Assembly (NCBI GenBank): GCA_023250585.1
Contig: JAHFAK010000099.1
Span: 1-8,921 of the forward strand
Direction: 5' to 3'
From: Deltaproteobacteria bacterium
Lineage (GTDB): Bacteria > Bdellovibrionota_F > JAHFAK01
Length of the DNA: 8,921 nt
Shown here: piece by piece, positions 1 to 6,978 of the stretch
How positions within the stretch are numbered: position 1 is the stretch's first letter
Layout of the letters: each line of letters starts with the position of its first letter
Position numbers and translations under genes: made by a program
The notes under the pieces: generated by a model
Told to the model about the DNA's origin: nothing
Seen by the model: only the letters and a program-made list of their open reading frames with translations
The model's database searches: none

Positions 1-1237
1 TCTTCTCTTGGCCTTCTTGCATAATCGTTTTAATTGCATTGATGGATTCAGAAAGTGTAACGGGAATATCTGAGATCGCAATCGCTTTAAATGCTTGAAT
101 CGCATTCTTATTGATGGGTATTACATTTAAAGTTTTAACAAGAAAATTTTTACTTTCATTGAGAACTTTTGCATCATTATAGTAAGCAAAAATAGGTCGT
201 AGTGATTTGAAATCATCAGATGCTAAAAGCTGTGAGACAGTATTGATATTCTTTTTGGTATCATCGGTGATACTACAATTAAATTGAGTGAGCTTTTTGT
301 CAAAAGTATCATTGATATATTCTTTAGTGAGTTCATTGTCTGGTGCATGAATAAAAATATCGAGAAAGAAAATTAAAAGATTATCATTGAGTACTCCTCG
401 ACAATGAAGTGAAATATCGAGCTTTGGAATTGCATGTGCAATATTAACAAGCTCTTCATCACTATATAATGCTTGCTTTGTAATTTTGTCTTGCGCGAGT
501 ATCATTTTCCCAAGTATTGTTGTAATGCTTTCTTCATTAGGTTTGGCAGGAGGCGCTATCTTAGCAAAATTAATAATGTCATTAAAATAAGGAGTGAGTT
601 GTCCTTGCTCATGAAGATTAAAGAGAATCTGTATTATGTCATATCCCTTTGCTGAGGCTGTAGCAAAGAGATCACTGATTTTCATAATGATTCTCTTCAG
701 TGGTTTATTTTCATTCTTAATTAACTTTTCCAATACGCTTGCTACATTTTCTTCAGTACGATGTGCAAAAATGCCTTTATTATTGTCCTTTGCAGGAAAA
801 ATAAAATCAGGATCAAAAAAAAGATTGAGAAGATTTTCTAAAACCTTATCTTTTGAAAGATAGACAAGAGCATTAATCACCGCAGGTAAAAGATCGCTTG
901 TGCTTTCACTGAAAAGGTTTTTTAAAGATTCTAATGCTTCTCTATTGGTGAGAATAGGATTAATGAGGTTTCGTAGATCTTCACCCGCACCATTATCTAT
1001 AAGGGCTTTAGCTATATCATAAAAAGTTTGAATTTTTCCATTTTTGTTCAATTCTCCCAAAAAGGCATACAATTGGGCATTATCCTTAAATCCATGAGGA
1101 AGGCTGAGCCCTTTGTAATCTATAGGTCGCCTATTGGCCAAAGGAGAAGGTTTCGATTCCCTATTTTTACATCCTTCAGCACATATAAGAACCCCAAAGA
1201 TAATAAAAAATAGAGTTATGCGTAGTCTTGTTTTCAT
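1..1237 (-). CDS. Putative large lipoprotein of unknown function (5' part; C-terminus outside window)
   Basis: The frame is open from the ATG at 1237 to the left edge, giving 412 codons with no stop, so only the N-terminal part is visible. I do not recognise the family. Residues 1-8 are basic (MKTRLR), 9-18 are hydrophobic, and A20-E21-G22-C23 is a plausible lipobox (C19 is an alternative), so an outer-membrane or periplasmic lipoprotein is inferred. After that the protein is rich in short leucine-rich amphipathic helices (for example residues 80-145 and 160-210), suggesting an all-alpha repeat or solenoid fold. C279 and C321 are the only later cysteines and could pair. The gene follows pssA by 71 bases but has its own strong promoter, so it is probably a separate transcription unit. 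There is no good Shine-Dalgarno directly before the ATG. Short ORFs on the opposite strand here are shadows. Confidence 0.8.
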   Translation of the reverse strand, partial: MKTRLRITLFFIIFGVLICAEGCKNRESKPSPLANRRPIDYKGLSLPHGFKDNAQLYAFLGELNKNGKIQTFYDIAKALIDNGAGEDLRNLINPILTNREALESLKNLFSESTSDLLPAVINALVYLSKDKVLENLLNLFFDPDFIFPAKDNNKGIFAHRTEENVASVLEKLIKNENKPLKRIIMKISDLFATASAKGYDIIQILFNLHEQGQLTPYFNDIINFAKIAPPAKPNEESITTILGKMILAQDKITKQALYSDEELVNIAHAIPKLDISLHCRGVLNDNLLIFFLDIFIHAPDNELTKEYINDTFDKKLTQFNCSITDDTKKNINTVSQLLASDDFKSLRPIFAYYNDAKVLNESKNFLVKTLNVIPINKNAIQAFKAIAISDIPVTLSESINAIKTIMQEGQEK

Positions 1238-1253
1238 AGGAGTTTCCCAGCCT

Positions 1254-1282
1254 CTTATAACAAAAAATACTTGCCGTGTCAA
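1254..1282 (-). promoter_or_regulatory. Sigma70-type promoter for the large lipoprotein gene
   Basis: On the minus strand TTGACA (1282-1277, perfect -35) is separated by exactly 17 bases from TATAAG (1259-1254, 5/6 match to -10). Transcription would start near 1247, about 10 bases before the ATG at 1237. The leader would be very short and without a clear Shine-Dalgarno. Confidence 0.7.
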
Positions 1283-1308
1283 AATTTGTTAATAACTTAA
1301 TGAAATCA

Positions 1309-2097
1309 CTAAAGATTTTCAGCAGGATTTTTATCGGAAATGCCTTCAGATTTAGGTTTCCGAAGCTTGATATAGAGACTTCTTAAAGGGAAAAAAACAA
1401 CATAGCTTATGCCTATTAAAAAAAGCATAATTTCAGGTTCTAATGCTACTACAATAAGCAATAAAACAATAAAGATAAGCGCTGAGAATGATTCTCGAGT
1501 TGTGAATTTAAGATCCTTAAAGCTTCTATATTCGATTTGAGAAACCATGAGAAAAGCAAGAATATATGCACAAATAATAAGATATAAATGCGAGGTATTG
1601 CCATAACCTCCCCAATATTCATGGAGAATAATCGTAATAGCAATCATTCCAGCTGCACATGGAATGGGAAGGCCTTGAAAATATCTTTTGGCCGCAGATG
1701 AAGTATTGGTGTTGTAACGAGCGAGTCGTAAGGCTCCACACACAAAATATAAAAACGCCGCTAGCCACCCTAACCTTCCATATGGTTTTAGTCCCCAAAC
1801 ATACATAAGTATAGCGGGAGCAACACCAAACGAAAGAAGATCACTTAATGAATCATATTCAATTCCAAAGCGGCTTGTTGTTTTTGTAAGACGTGCTATT
1901 CGGCCATCAATACCATCAAAAAACTCTGCAATGATAATAGCCCATGCAGCATCAGAAAAATGTGCTTCAGGTCTGTTCAAAGCATTGATCGAACGAATTA
2001 TTGAAAAGAAGCCACAAAACATACTCGCAGTGGTAAATAGATTGGGAAGAATATAAACGCCTTTTCTGACTTTACTTAATCTTGTGGACTGTTTCAT
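1309..2097 (-). CDS. pssA: CDP-diacylglycerol--serine O-phosphatidyltransferase (phosphatidylserine synthase)
   Basis: This integral inner-membrane enzyme condenses CDP-diacylglycerol with serine to give phosphatidylserine, the precursor of phosphatidylethanolamine. The CDP-alcohol phosphotransferase signature D-G-x2-A-R-x8-G-x3-D-x3-D is complete: D64, G65, A68, R69, G78, D82, D86 (numbering from the ATG at 2097). Several hydrophobic segments follow (about 93-103, 110-122, 147-158, 171-184, 204-218, 222-237). Length is 262 aa, typical of the bacterial type with an N-terminal VYILPNLFT-like start. The frame extends upstream to a TTG at 2133 (274 aa), but I prefer the ATG at 2097, because the extra 12 residues are not typical and neither site has a strong Shine-Dalgarno. 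It is the last gene of the four-gene operon, 39 bases after the HEAT/TPR gene. No phosphatidylserine decarboxylase gene is in the window. Confidence 0.93.
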   Translation of the reverse strand: MKQSTRLSKVRKGVYILPNLFTTASMFCGFFSIIRSINALNRPEAHFSDAAWAIIIAEFFDGIDGRIARLTKTTSRFGIEYDSLSDLLSFGVAPAILMYVWGLKPYGRLGWLAAFLYFVCGALRLARYNTNTSSAAKRYFQGLPIPCAAGMIAITIILHEYWGGYGNTSHLYLIICAYILAFLMVSQIEYRSFKDLKFTTRESFSALIFIVLLLIVVALEPEIMLFLIGISYVVFFPLRSLYIKLRKPKSEGISDKNPAENL

Positions 2098-2136
2098 CTT
2101 CTTGCTTCTAGCATACAGATGTAAAATGGTCAAGAT

Positions 2137-3309
2137 TTAGAGGAGTGTAGAGAGGAGTGAGATGTTCTTTGTCTGTGCTTTATCTTCATTTCGTAACTTT
2201 TTACACTGTTTATCATAGGCGTTCTGTAATTTTTCATTCCCTTGGGCTTTATAGAGATCTCGTAAAACGCAATAGCCTTCGGTAAAAAGGTTATTAATTT
2301 TGATAGCTGTTTTAAGAGCCTTGATTGCATCATCTAAATTTCCATTTTGAACATAGGCCTGCCCTAAACGATAAAAAACAATTTCATGATTGAAAAGCTG
2401 GCTTGCGTTCTTTAAATAATCCAGAGCTTTGCCATAATCTTTTAATTCAAATTCGAGTGACCCTAAAGCAAAATAGAGATTTCCTCTATCTAAAAATCCA
2501 TACGTAAGACATTTATCAAATTCATCTCGTGCAAGGAGTTTATTCTTTTCTTCAAACATTTGAGAATGGATATTCCCCAAAATCCAGTATGCATGCTCAT
2601 TTGTTGAGTCATATTTTAAAGCTTCTCGAGCATTTTTTATGGCGATATCAATATCGCCTTTTTCCTTAGCTTTGTAAGCTAGGTCAATTTTTTTCTGAGC
2701 TTTTAAAATTTGATCATAATCTAATTCTCCTTTGATAATCTTAATTCCTTTTTCTGCCTTATGGATAATTGCTTTATCTTTTGTTATGAGAATTAATCGT
2801 TCGAGATCAGGTATAGTACTATCAACTCGTAATGCTTGAAGACGCTCAATTGCGTAGATCACAATTCGTTGATCGTTCTCAGTAAGTGCATCGATAATAA
2901 ATTGTAATGCGCTTTTATATCCCAAATTATAGATAGCCTCTGCGGCCATGAGCGAAACTTCATAATCAGGATCATTAATCGCTATTTTTTTGAGCTCATC
3001 ACGAAATTCCTTTTTACCTAATCCCCCTAAAAGAAAAACAGAAACAATTCGTAATCGTTTATCTTCATTGGTATTGGCTGCAATCGCTATTAATTTTTGT
3101 TGAGCTTTTTTATCACCTGATAAACTCCAGATTCTAAGAGCATCTTCCTTATCGTTGCGATCCTGGCTTTGAAAAAGTCGAACTCCTCTATCGTAATCGC
3201 CGATTTTTTGTTTTCCCCACGTAGCTATCGAAACAATGAGAAATAGGAGCACTAAGATAACTCTATTTTGAGAAATCAATTTTTGATTTATTCTGAATCG
3301 TATACCCAT
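2137..3309 (-). CDS. Membrane-anchored or exported HEAT/TPR repeat protein
   Basis: The product is 390 aa. An N-terminal basic stretch is followed by a hydrophobic segment at about 17-30, reading as a signal anchor or signal peptide, so the rest probably lies in the periplasm. Residues about 84-195 form helical pairs with HEAT-like spacing (AAEAIYNLG, YAIERLQAL, EKGIKIIKG). Residues about 205-370 carry TPR units with the usual small/large pattern (AYWILGNIHS, LYFALGSLEFELKDYGKAL, VFYRLGQAYVQNGNLDDAI). Such repeats act as protein-binding scaffolds; no catalytic motif is visible. The ATG at 3309 is chosen because AGGTG lies 6 bases upstream; a GTG at 3318 in the same frame is less likely. The start lies 47 bases inside the end of the FHA gene, suggesting translational coupling. 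The partner is unknown, but the tight linkage suggests it works with the FHA protein. Confidence 0.85.
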   Translation of the reverse strand: MGIRFRINQKLISQNRVILVLLFLIVSIATWGKQKIGDYDRGVRLFQSQDRNDKEDALRIWSLSGDKKAQQKLIAIAANTNEDKRLRIVSVFLLGGLGKKEFRDELKKIAINDPDYEVSLMAAEAIYNLGYKSALQFIIDALTENDQRIVIYAIERLQALRVDSTIPDLERLILITKDKAIIHKAEKGIKIIKGELDYDQILKAQKKIDLAYKAKEKGDIDIAIKNAREALKYDSTNEHAYWILGNIHSQMFEEKNKLLARDEFDKCLTYGFLDRGNLYFALGSLEFELKDYGKALDYLKNASQLFNHEIVFYRLGQAYVQNGNLDDAIKALKTAIKINNLFTEGYCVLRDLYKAQGNEKLQNAYDKQCKKLRNEDKAQTKNISLLSTLL

Positions 3310-4954
3310 AGTGTACACCTATTGGTTTTTGGAGATTTTTTATAATTCCAACTTTTTTTTCAAGAATACCGTACATGCATGCATGAAGCTTCTTTTCAAT
3401 GAGTTGTTTTTGATCAAATGATATATGCGTAATTATTCCTTGTGGATCTACAGTAAAGCGCATCCCTATTTTAGTTGTTCTCGTTGTTATTGGAGAATAA
3501 TATTGATAGAGACACTCTTTAATTCCACTAATTTTTTTATCAAGCATTGATGTAAGAGTCGCTTTGGTTTGTTTCTCATGTAGGCTCGTATCAAAGCTAA
3601 TCTCTACATCCACCATAGAACTTACAATGTCTTTTTTTTCTTTATTTTTTTTCTGTTTACCTTGTTCCTTTATTTCTTTTCCTGTTTCTTGAAAATCAAG
3701 ATTGTAGCTGAAGTCGGCAAAAAGTTCTTCTACGCTTTTATCTTTTGATTTTAAATTTTCTTGTTTCTTTGTTTTAATCGATGAAGCTTTTTCCTTTAGC
3801 AATGGAATTTTGGATGAAACAACTTTAAATGGTGTGGGTTGGATTATTGCTTTATGATTTGGAACTACAGGAGTTAATACAATCTTTGCCGGTTGAGGAG
3901 GATTATTTGGCATTGATTTTTTTTCTTCCATTGTTTTTTTTACTAACTGAGTTGAAGGAGTTGCTCCGTGTTTAAATATGATAATCAGGAGTAAAAAAAT
4001 AATGATAATACTTGCAATGAAAATCCAACGTCCATATTTTGAGGCAAATATTATTTTTAACTGATTCGCAACTATTTTTTCGTCTGGTTTTTTTTCAGCA
4101 CTCGTAGAACGATCACGCAATGATTCAATGGCAATTAAGTCAAATTTTTCATCAATGCGCTCATTTATATTTTCTTCTTTTTCTTGGTTTGTTTGAAGAC
4201 TCATATTTTTAGGCGTTGAATTAATAAAGATACAAAATTTTGTTACCCCGATTGTAATAATATCTTTATCATTGAGAATACGACGCAGAATTTTTTCATT
4301 ATTGACGTAGATGCCTTGAATACTAAATAAGTCGTTTATTTGTACTAATTGATCTTCTTTAATTTCGATCATTGCATGTTTTGGAGAAATATTTCTATCT
4401 CCAATAGTAAGATCAGCATTGCTACTTCCTATGACAAATGGAGATTTTGTGATGTCTAATATCTTGCCTCTATAATTTCCTTCCATAAATTGGAGGAATA
4501 TTTTTGGGCGTTTAGGAACGGGCATATGCGTTCTCTCGGTTTTTGTATCATCTTCATGTATACCCTTCACTTTACGTATCTCTTGTTTAATTTTTCTCGT
4601 AATGTTGGTAATTTCTCGTTTGATTATACTTTCCTTGGGCTTATAAATTAATTTAAAAGAGATCGGTCCTAGTGAGATAATATCTTTTTCGTGCAGAAAT
4701 GATTTCTTGATTAATTTTCCATTGAGTAAAATACCTTGCGAAAGAGAATTATTATCTTCGATAAAGAGACCTTGCTCTGGTATGAACGTTACTTTGAGAT
4801 GATTTGCAAGAATTAGAGGATGTTCAAGATAATAATCATCATGTTTGCTTGACCCTAAGAATAACTCTCGCTTTTTAATATGAAATAAATCATGAAAACG
4901 CTCGTTAATTGAGACTTCAAAATATGCCCAAACTTTTTTTCGTTCTTCAGTCAT
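3263..4954 (-). CDS. FHA-domain transmembrane protein with AgmX/PglI-type (TonB-like) C-terminal domain
   Basis: The product is 563 aa. FHA-like domain 1 spans about 12-104 (G34-S35-S36, N51-H52, N79-G80) and is degenerate. FHA domain 2 spans about 150-245 and is near canonical: G176-S177-S178, S190-x2-H193, N207-D208, G214, N218-N219. FHA domains bind phosphothreonine peptides in the cytoplasm. One strong transmembrane helix lies at about 309-327. It is followed by a proline-containing linker (350-380), a lysine/glutamate-rich stretch (385-445) and a C-terminal domain (about 466-555) with a CLYQYY motif at C481, a V-D-P-x-G turn (502-506) and C526. That pattern is typical of the AgmX/PglI C-terminal domain of deltaproteobacterial envelope proteins. 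The layout is TonB-like: cytoplasmic sensor, one helix, periplasmic arm. No Ser/Thr kinase is in the window. The frame extends to a TTG at 4987, but the ATG at 4954 avoids overlap with the upstream lipoprotein; neither has a good Shine-Dalgarno. Confidence 0.85.
   Translation of the reverse strand: MTEERKKVWAYFEVSINERFHDLFHIKKRELFLGSSKHDDYYLEHPLILANHLKVTFIPEQGLFIEDNNSLSQGILLNGKLIKKSFLHEKDIISLGPISFKLIYKPKESIIKREITNITRKIKQEIRKVKGIHEDDTKTERTHMPVPKRPKIFLQFMEGNYRGKILDITKSPFVIGSSNADLTIGDRNISPKHAMIEIKEDQLVQINDLFSIQGIYVNNEKILRRILNDKDIITIGVTKFCIFINSTPKNMSLQTNQEKEENINERIDEKFDLIAIESLRDRSTSAEKKPDEKIVANQLKIIFASKYGRWIFIASIIIIFLLLIIIFKHGATPSTQLVKKTMEEKKSMPNNPPQPAKIVLTPVVPNHKAIIQPTPFKVVSSKIPLLKEKASSIKTKKQENLKSKDKSVEELFADFSYNLDFQETGKEIKEQGKQKKNKEKKDIVSSMVDVEISFDTSLHEKQTKATLTSMLDKKISGIKECLYQYYSPITTRTTKIGMRFTVDPQGIITHISFDQKQLIEKKLHACMYGILEKKVGIIKNLQKPIGVHYGYTIQNKSKIDFSK
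3316..3320 (-). promoter_or_regulatory. Ribosome binding site for the HEAT/TPR gene
   Basis: AGGTG on the minus strand, 6 bases before the ATG at 3309. It sits inside the FHA coding sequence and favours the ATG over the GTG at 3318, which overlaps it. Confidence 0.55.
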
Positions 4955-4971
4955 GAAAACCAAATCTACAA

Positions 4972-5292
4972 CTATTTCTTTATACAATCTGCTCGAACCT
5001 GAACCTCTGGAAAGCCAAAAAGTAAGTAATAATCTTGATAGTAATCAATTTCTACATTGCGAAGTTTTAAACATGCGTATTCAAATTTAATTGCACGAAT
5101 AAGATGATCAGCATCAAGAGGTTCAGATAAAACTAACCATGGATGAAATAGGGAAAATCCTGAATCTGTTTTTTCGACTCGTTCGCTTACTGCTTCAACC
5201 CCTTCGGAAATATTGCTCACGCTCTTTGAATAATAGATAGAACATGAAAAAAAAAGTAATGAACACGTTAGTACACAATAAAGCATTTTCAT
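4972..5292 (-). CDS. Small putative lipoprotein, first gene of the FHA operon
   Basis: The product is 106 aa and I do not recognise the family. Residues 1-16 form a short hydrophobic leader ending F14-F15-S16-C17, a plausible though not perfect lipobox, so attachment to a membrane by an N-terminal lipid is inferred. The mature part is about 90 residues, with two further cysteines (C74, C103) that could pair and an aromatic/acidic patch around 82-94 (DYYQDYYLLFGF). The ATG at 5292 is well supported by a full AGGAGG 9 bases upstream. The stop lies 17 bases before the FHA gene ATG, consistent with co-transcription. As leader gene of the operon its product is a likely partner of the periplasmic arm of the FHA protein, by context only. 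Confidence 0.75.
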   Translation of the reverse strand: MKMLYCVLTCSLLFFSCSIYYSKSVSNISEGVEAVSERVEKTDSGFSLFHPWLVLSEPLDADHLIRAIKFEYACLKLRNVEIDYYQDYYLLFGFPEVQVRADCIKK

Positions 5293-5301
5293 AGATCATT
5301 A

Positions 5302-5307
5302 CCTCCT
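5302..5307 (-). promoter_or_regulatory. Strong Shine-Dalgarno of the small lipoprotein gene
   Basis: AGGAGG on the minus strand, 9 bases before the ATG at 5292. It is the best ribosome binding site in the window and touches the end of the 16-bp palindrome. Confidence 0.75.
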
Positions 5308-5322
5308 ATACTATATAGTATA
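5307..5322. repeat. Perfect 16-bp palindrome overlapping promoter -10 and Shine-Dalgarno edge
   Basis: TATACTATATAGTATA equals its own reverse complement over all 16 bases (centre between 5314 and 5315). On the minus strand it contains the -10 hexamer and ends on the first base of AGGAGG. It may be an operator for a dimeric repressor, or an AT-rich sequence that is palindromic by chance. Confidence 0.5.
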
Positions 5323-5345
5323 CCTATTTTTTTAATAGATTACAA
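5317..5345 (-). promoter_or_regulatory. Promoter of the lipoprotein-FHA-TPR-pssA operon
   Basis: On the minus strand TTGTAA (5345-5340, 4/6 to the -35 consensus) is 17 bases from TATACT (5322-5317, 5/6 to -10). Transcription would start near 5310, giving a leader of about 18 bases that just includes the AGGAGG. Confidence 0.55.
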
Positions 5346-5389
5346 ATAGATATATTTATATACTTTATGATTGCATTCTATCTCTGTTT

Positions 5390-5419
5390 ATGATAAAAAA
5401 TTTATAAATCCTTTATAAT
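5390..5419 (+). promoter_or_regulatory. Possible promoter of the PilZ gene
   Basis: A perfect TATAAT (5414-5419) lies 18 bases after ATGATA (5390-5395, 4/6 to -35). The expected start, near 5426, falls inside the Shine-Dalgarno AGGGAG (5423-5428), so this promoter would give an almost leaderless message. Either initiation is a few bases earlier or the true promoter is another AT-rich box upstream. Confidence 0.35.
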
Positions 5420-5422
5420 AGA

Positions 5423-5428
5423 AGGGAG
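5423..5428 (+). promoter_or_regulatory. Ribosome binding site of the PilZ gene
   Basis: AGGGAG lies 5 bases before the ATG at 5434 and fixes that start. Confidence 0.6.
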
Positions 5429-5433
5429 TATTT

Positions 5434-5784
5434 ATGGATTTAGAGGTATCAAAACCAAATTCAGCGCTCAAACTTGACAAAATTTCCCCGGAACGACGAG
5501 GAACTTTTAGAAGTGACATTCGAGTAGCGGTAAAACTTACCGTTGATGAACAACAACTCAATGCGTTTTCTCGGAACATTAGTAAAGGAGGAATTCTGAT
5601 CGAATCTCCACAAGAACTTCCTGTCGGCAAAGATGTCTTTGTCGAATTTACTCTTCCCCAAACGAATTTACCTATGCAACTCAAAGGAATGGTTATGTGG
5701 GTAAATACCATGAAAAGCATCCAAAATAGTACGCCTGTTTCTGGAGCTGGAATTAAATTTAACTGGAAATATCTCGCTGCCTAG
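5434..5784 (+). CDS. Single-domain PilZ protein (putative c-di-GMP effector)
   Basis: The product is 116 aa, cytoplasmic, with no signal peptide or membrane segment. Both PilZ ligand motifs are present: R-x3-R at R22-R26 (preceded by R21), and N48-I-S50-x2-G53, matching [D/N]-x-S-x2-G. Together these bind cyclic di-GMP in the PilZ family. After them come beta strands with the pattern LPVGKDVFVEFTLP, a GMVMWVN strand and an AGIKF end, which strongly resembles the stand-alone PilZ paralogues of Myxococcus (the TIGR02266-type family, from memory). Such proteins usually act as adaptors in motility, envelope or exopolysaccharide control; the target cannot be read here. The gene stands alone: it is divergent from the FHA operon (141-base gap) and convergent with kbl, leaving only 6 bases between the two stop codons. 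Confidence 0.9.
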   Translation: MDLEVSKPNSALKLDKISPERRGTFRSDIRVAVKLTVDEQQLNAFSRNISKGGILIESPQELPVGKDVFVEFTLPQTNLPMQLKGMVMWVNTMKSIQNSTPVSGAGIKFNWKYLAA

Positions 5785-5790
5785 TTTTCT

Positions 5791-6978
5791 TTAAGTAGAT
5801 TTAAAAACTTTTTTAAATGCAGCTAATGCTTTATCAAGGTCATTTTTTGTATGATCAGCTGAAATTTGGACACGAATACGTGCTGCATTCATCGGAACAA
5901 CAGGATAAGAAAAACTCATAACATTAATTCCTTCTTGAAGAAGCAGTGCAGACATGCGGGATGCTTTTTGAGCATCATATACCATGATAGGAACAATGGG
6001 GTGAATATCTCCTCTGATTTCAAAACCAAGAGCTTGTATATTTTTACGAAAATATGCAGTATTTTCAGCCAATTTTTCTCGTAATTTACTATGAGAGCCC
6101 GTGATGAACTCAAACACTTTGAGCGTCGTTGCTACAATAATAGGCGCCAGGGAATTCGAGAATAAATACGGACGAGATTTTTGTCGTAAATAATCGATAA
6201 TTTCTTTTTTTCCTGTTGTAAACCCGCCTGAAGCTCCGCCTAAAGCCTTTCCAAATGTCGAAGTAATAATATCAATTTTATTTAAAACATTTTTGTACTC
6301 AATTGATCCTCGTCCTTCTTTACCAATAACTCCTGTTCCATGAGAATCATCAACCATAACTAAAGCATTGTATTGTGAAGCCAATGCGCAAATTGCATCA
6401 AGCTGTGCTATGGAGCCATCCATACTAAAAACACCGTCAGTTGCAATGAGGCGAATACGAGCATGCTGTGTTTCTTTAAGTTTTTTTTCTAATTCATTAA
6501 TATTATTATTTTTATACCGTATTTTTTCTGCTTTACAGAGACGAATTCCATCGATGATACTTGCATGATTAAATTCATCAGATAGCACCGCATCTTTTTC
6601 GGTGAGAAATGTCTCAAAGAACCCTCCATTTGCATCAAAACATGATGAATAAAGGAGGGTGTCTTCTGTTTCTAAAAATGTAGATATTTTTTCTTCAAGT
6701 AACTTATGAATATCTTGAGTTCCTGAAATAAAACGTACCGAACTTAACCCATATCCGTAACGTTGTAATGCATCTTGAGCACATCGAATAATCTCAGGAT
6801 GATTTGAAAGACCTAAATAATTATTTGAGCAGAAATTAATCACCTCTCCTTCTTTGAGCCGAATATGAGTCCCTTGAGGAGAATGAAGTACTCGTTCCGT
6901 TCTATACAACATTTCTTTTTTTAAGTGATCTAATTCTTGAACGAAAATATTTTGAATCGTTGAATCCATAATTACCAT
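5791..6978 (-). CDS. kbl: 2-amino-3-ketobutyrate CoA ligase (glycine C-acetyltransferase)
   Basis: This cytoplasmic PLP enzyme splits 2-amino-3-oxobutyrate with CoA into glycine and acetyl-CoA, the second step of threonine breakdown after threonine dehydrogenase. The 395-aa product matches the usual length and aligns by eye along its whole length with E. coli Kbl. Visible landmarks are INFCSNNYLGL (48-58), SSCFDANGG (111-119), H138 in the NHASIIDG block, the TDGVFSMDG block (180-188), D210 and H213 in VDDSHG, and the PLP lysine K244 in STFGKALGGASGG; SRPYLFSNS follows at 268-276. The ATG at 6978 overlaps the tdh stop (ATGGTAA), so translation is probably coupled; a second in-frame ATG at 6969 is equally possible because neither has a Shine-Dalgarno. 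Related alpha-oxoamine synthases (BioF, HemA) are excluded by the close match and the tdh neighbour. Confidence 0.96.
   Translation of the reverse strand: MVIMDSTIQNIFVQELDHLKKEMLYRTERVLHSPQGTHIRLKEGEVINFCSNNYLGLSNHPEIIRCAQDALQRYGYGLSSVRFISGTQDIHKLLEEKISTFLETEDTLLYSSCFDANGGFFETFLTEKDAVLSDEFNHASIIDGIRLCKAEKIRYKNNNINELEKKLKETQHARIRLIATDGVFSMDGSIAQLDAICALASQYNALVMVDDSHGTGVIGKEGRGSIEYKNVLNKIDIITSTFGKALGGASGGFTTGKKEIIDYLRQKSRPYLFSNSLAPIIVATTLKVFEFITGSHSKLREKLAENTAYFRKNIQALGFEIRGDIHPIVPIMVYDAQKASRMSALLLQEGINVMSFSYPVVPMNAARIRVQISADHTKNDLDKALAAFKKVFKST

Noticed and set aside
473-1213. Three plus-strand ORFs of 60-75 codons
   Set aside because: They are antisense to one continuous 412-codon minus-strand frame with a promoter and signal peptide, so they are shadows.
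3372-3385. Alternating ATGCATGCAT repeat
   Set aside because: It lies in the coding sequence around C526-M527 of the FHA protein and is explained by its codons.
3630-3660. T-rich runs as a terminator or frameshift site
   Set aside because: They are lysine codons of the FHA gene linker read on the other strand, and the frame is intact on both sides.
5388-5720. 110-codon minus-strand ORF
   Set aside because: It lies antisense to the PilZ gene, which has both ligand motifs and a ribosome binding site.
5785-5830. Shared terminator between the convergent PilZ and kbl genes
   Set aside because: Only A/T runs are present; I could not find a GC-containing stem followed by a T tract.
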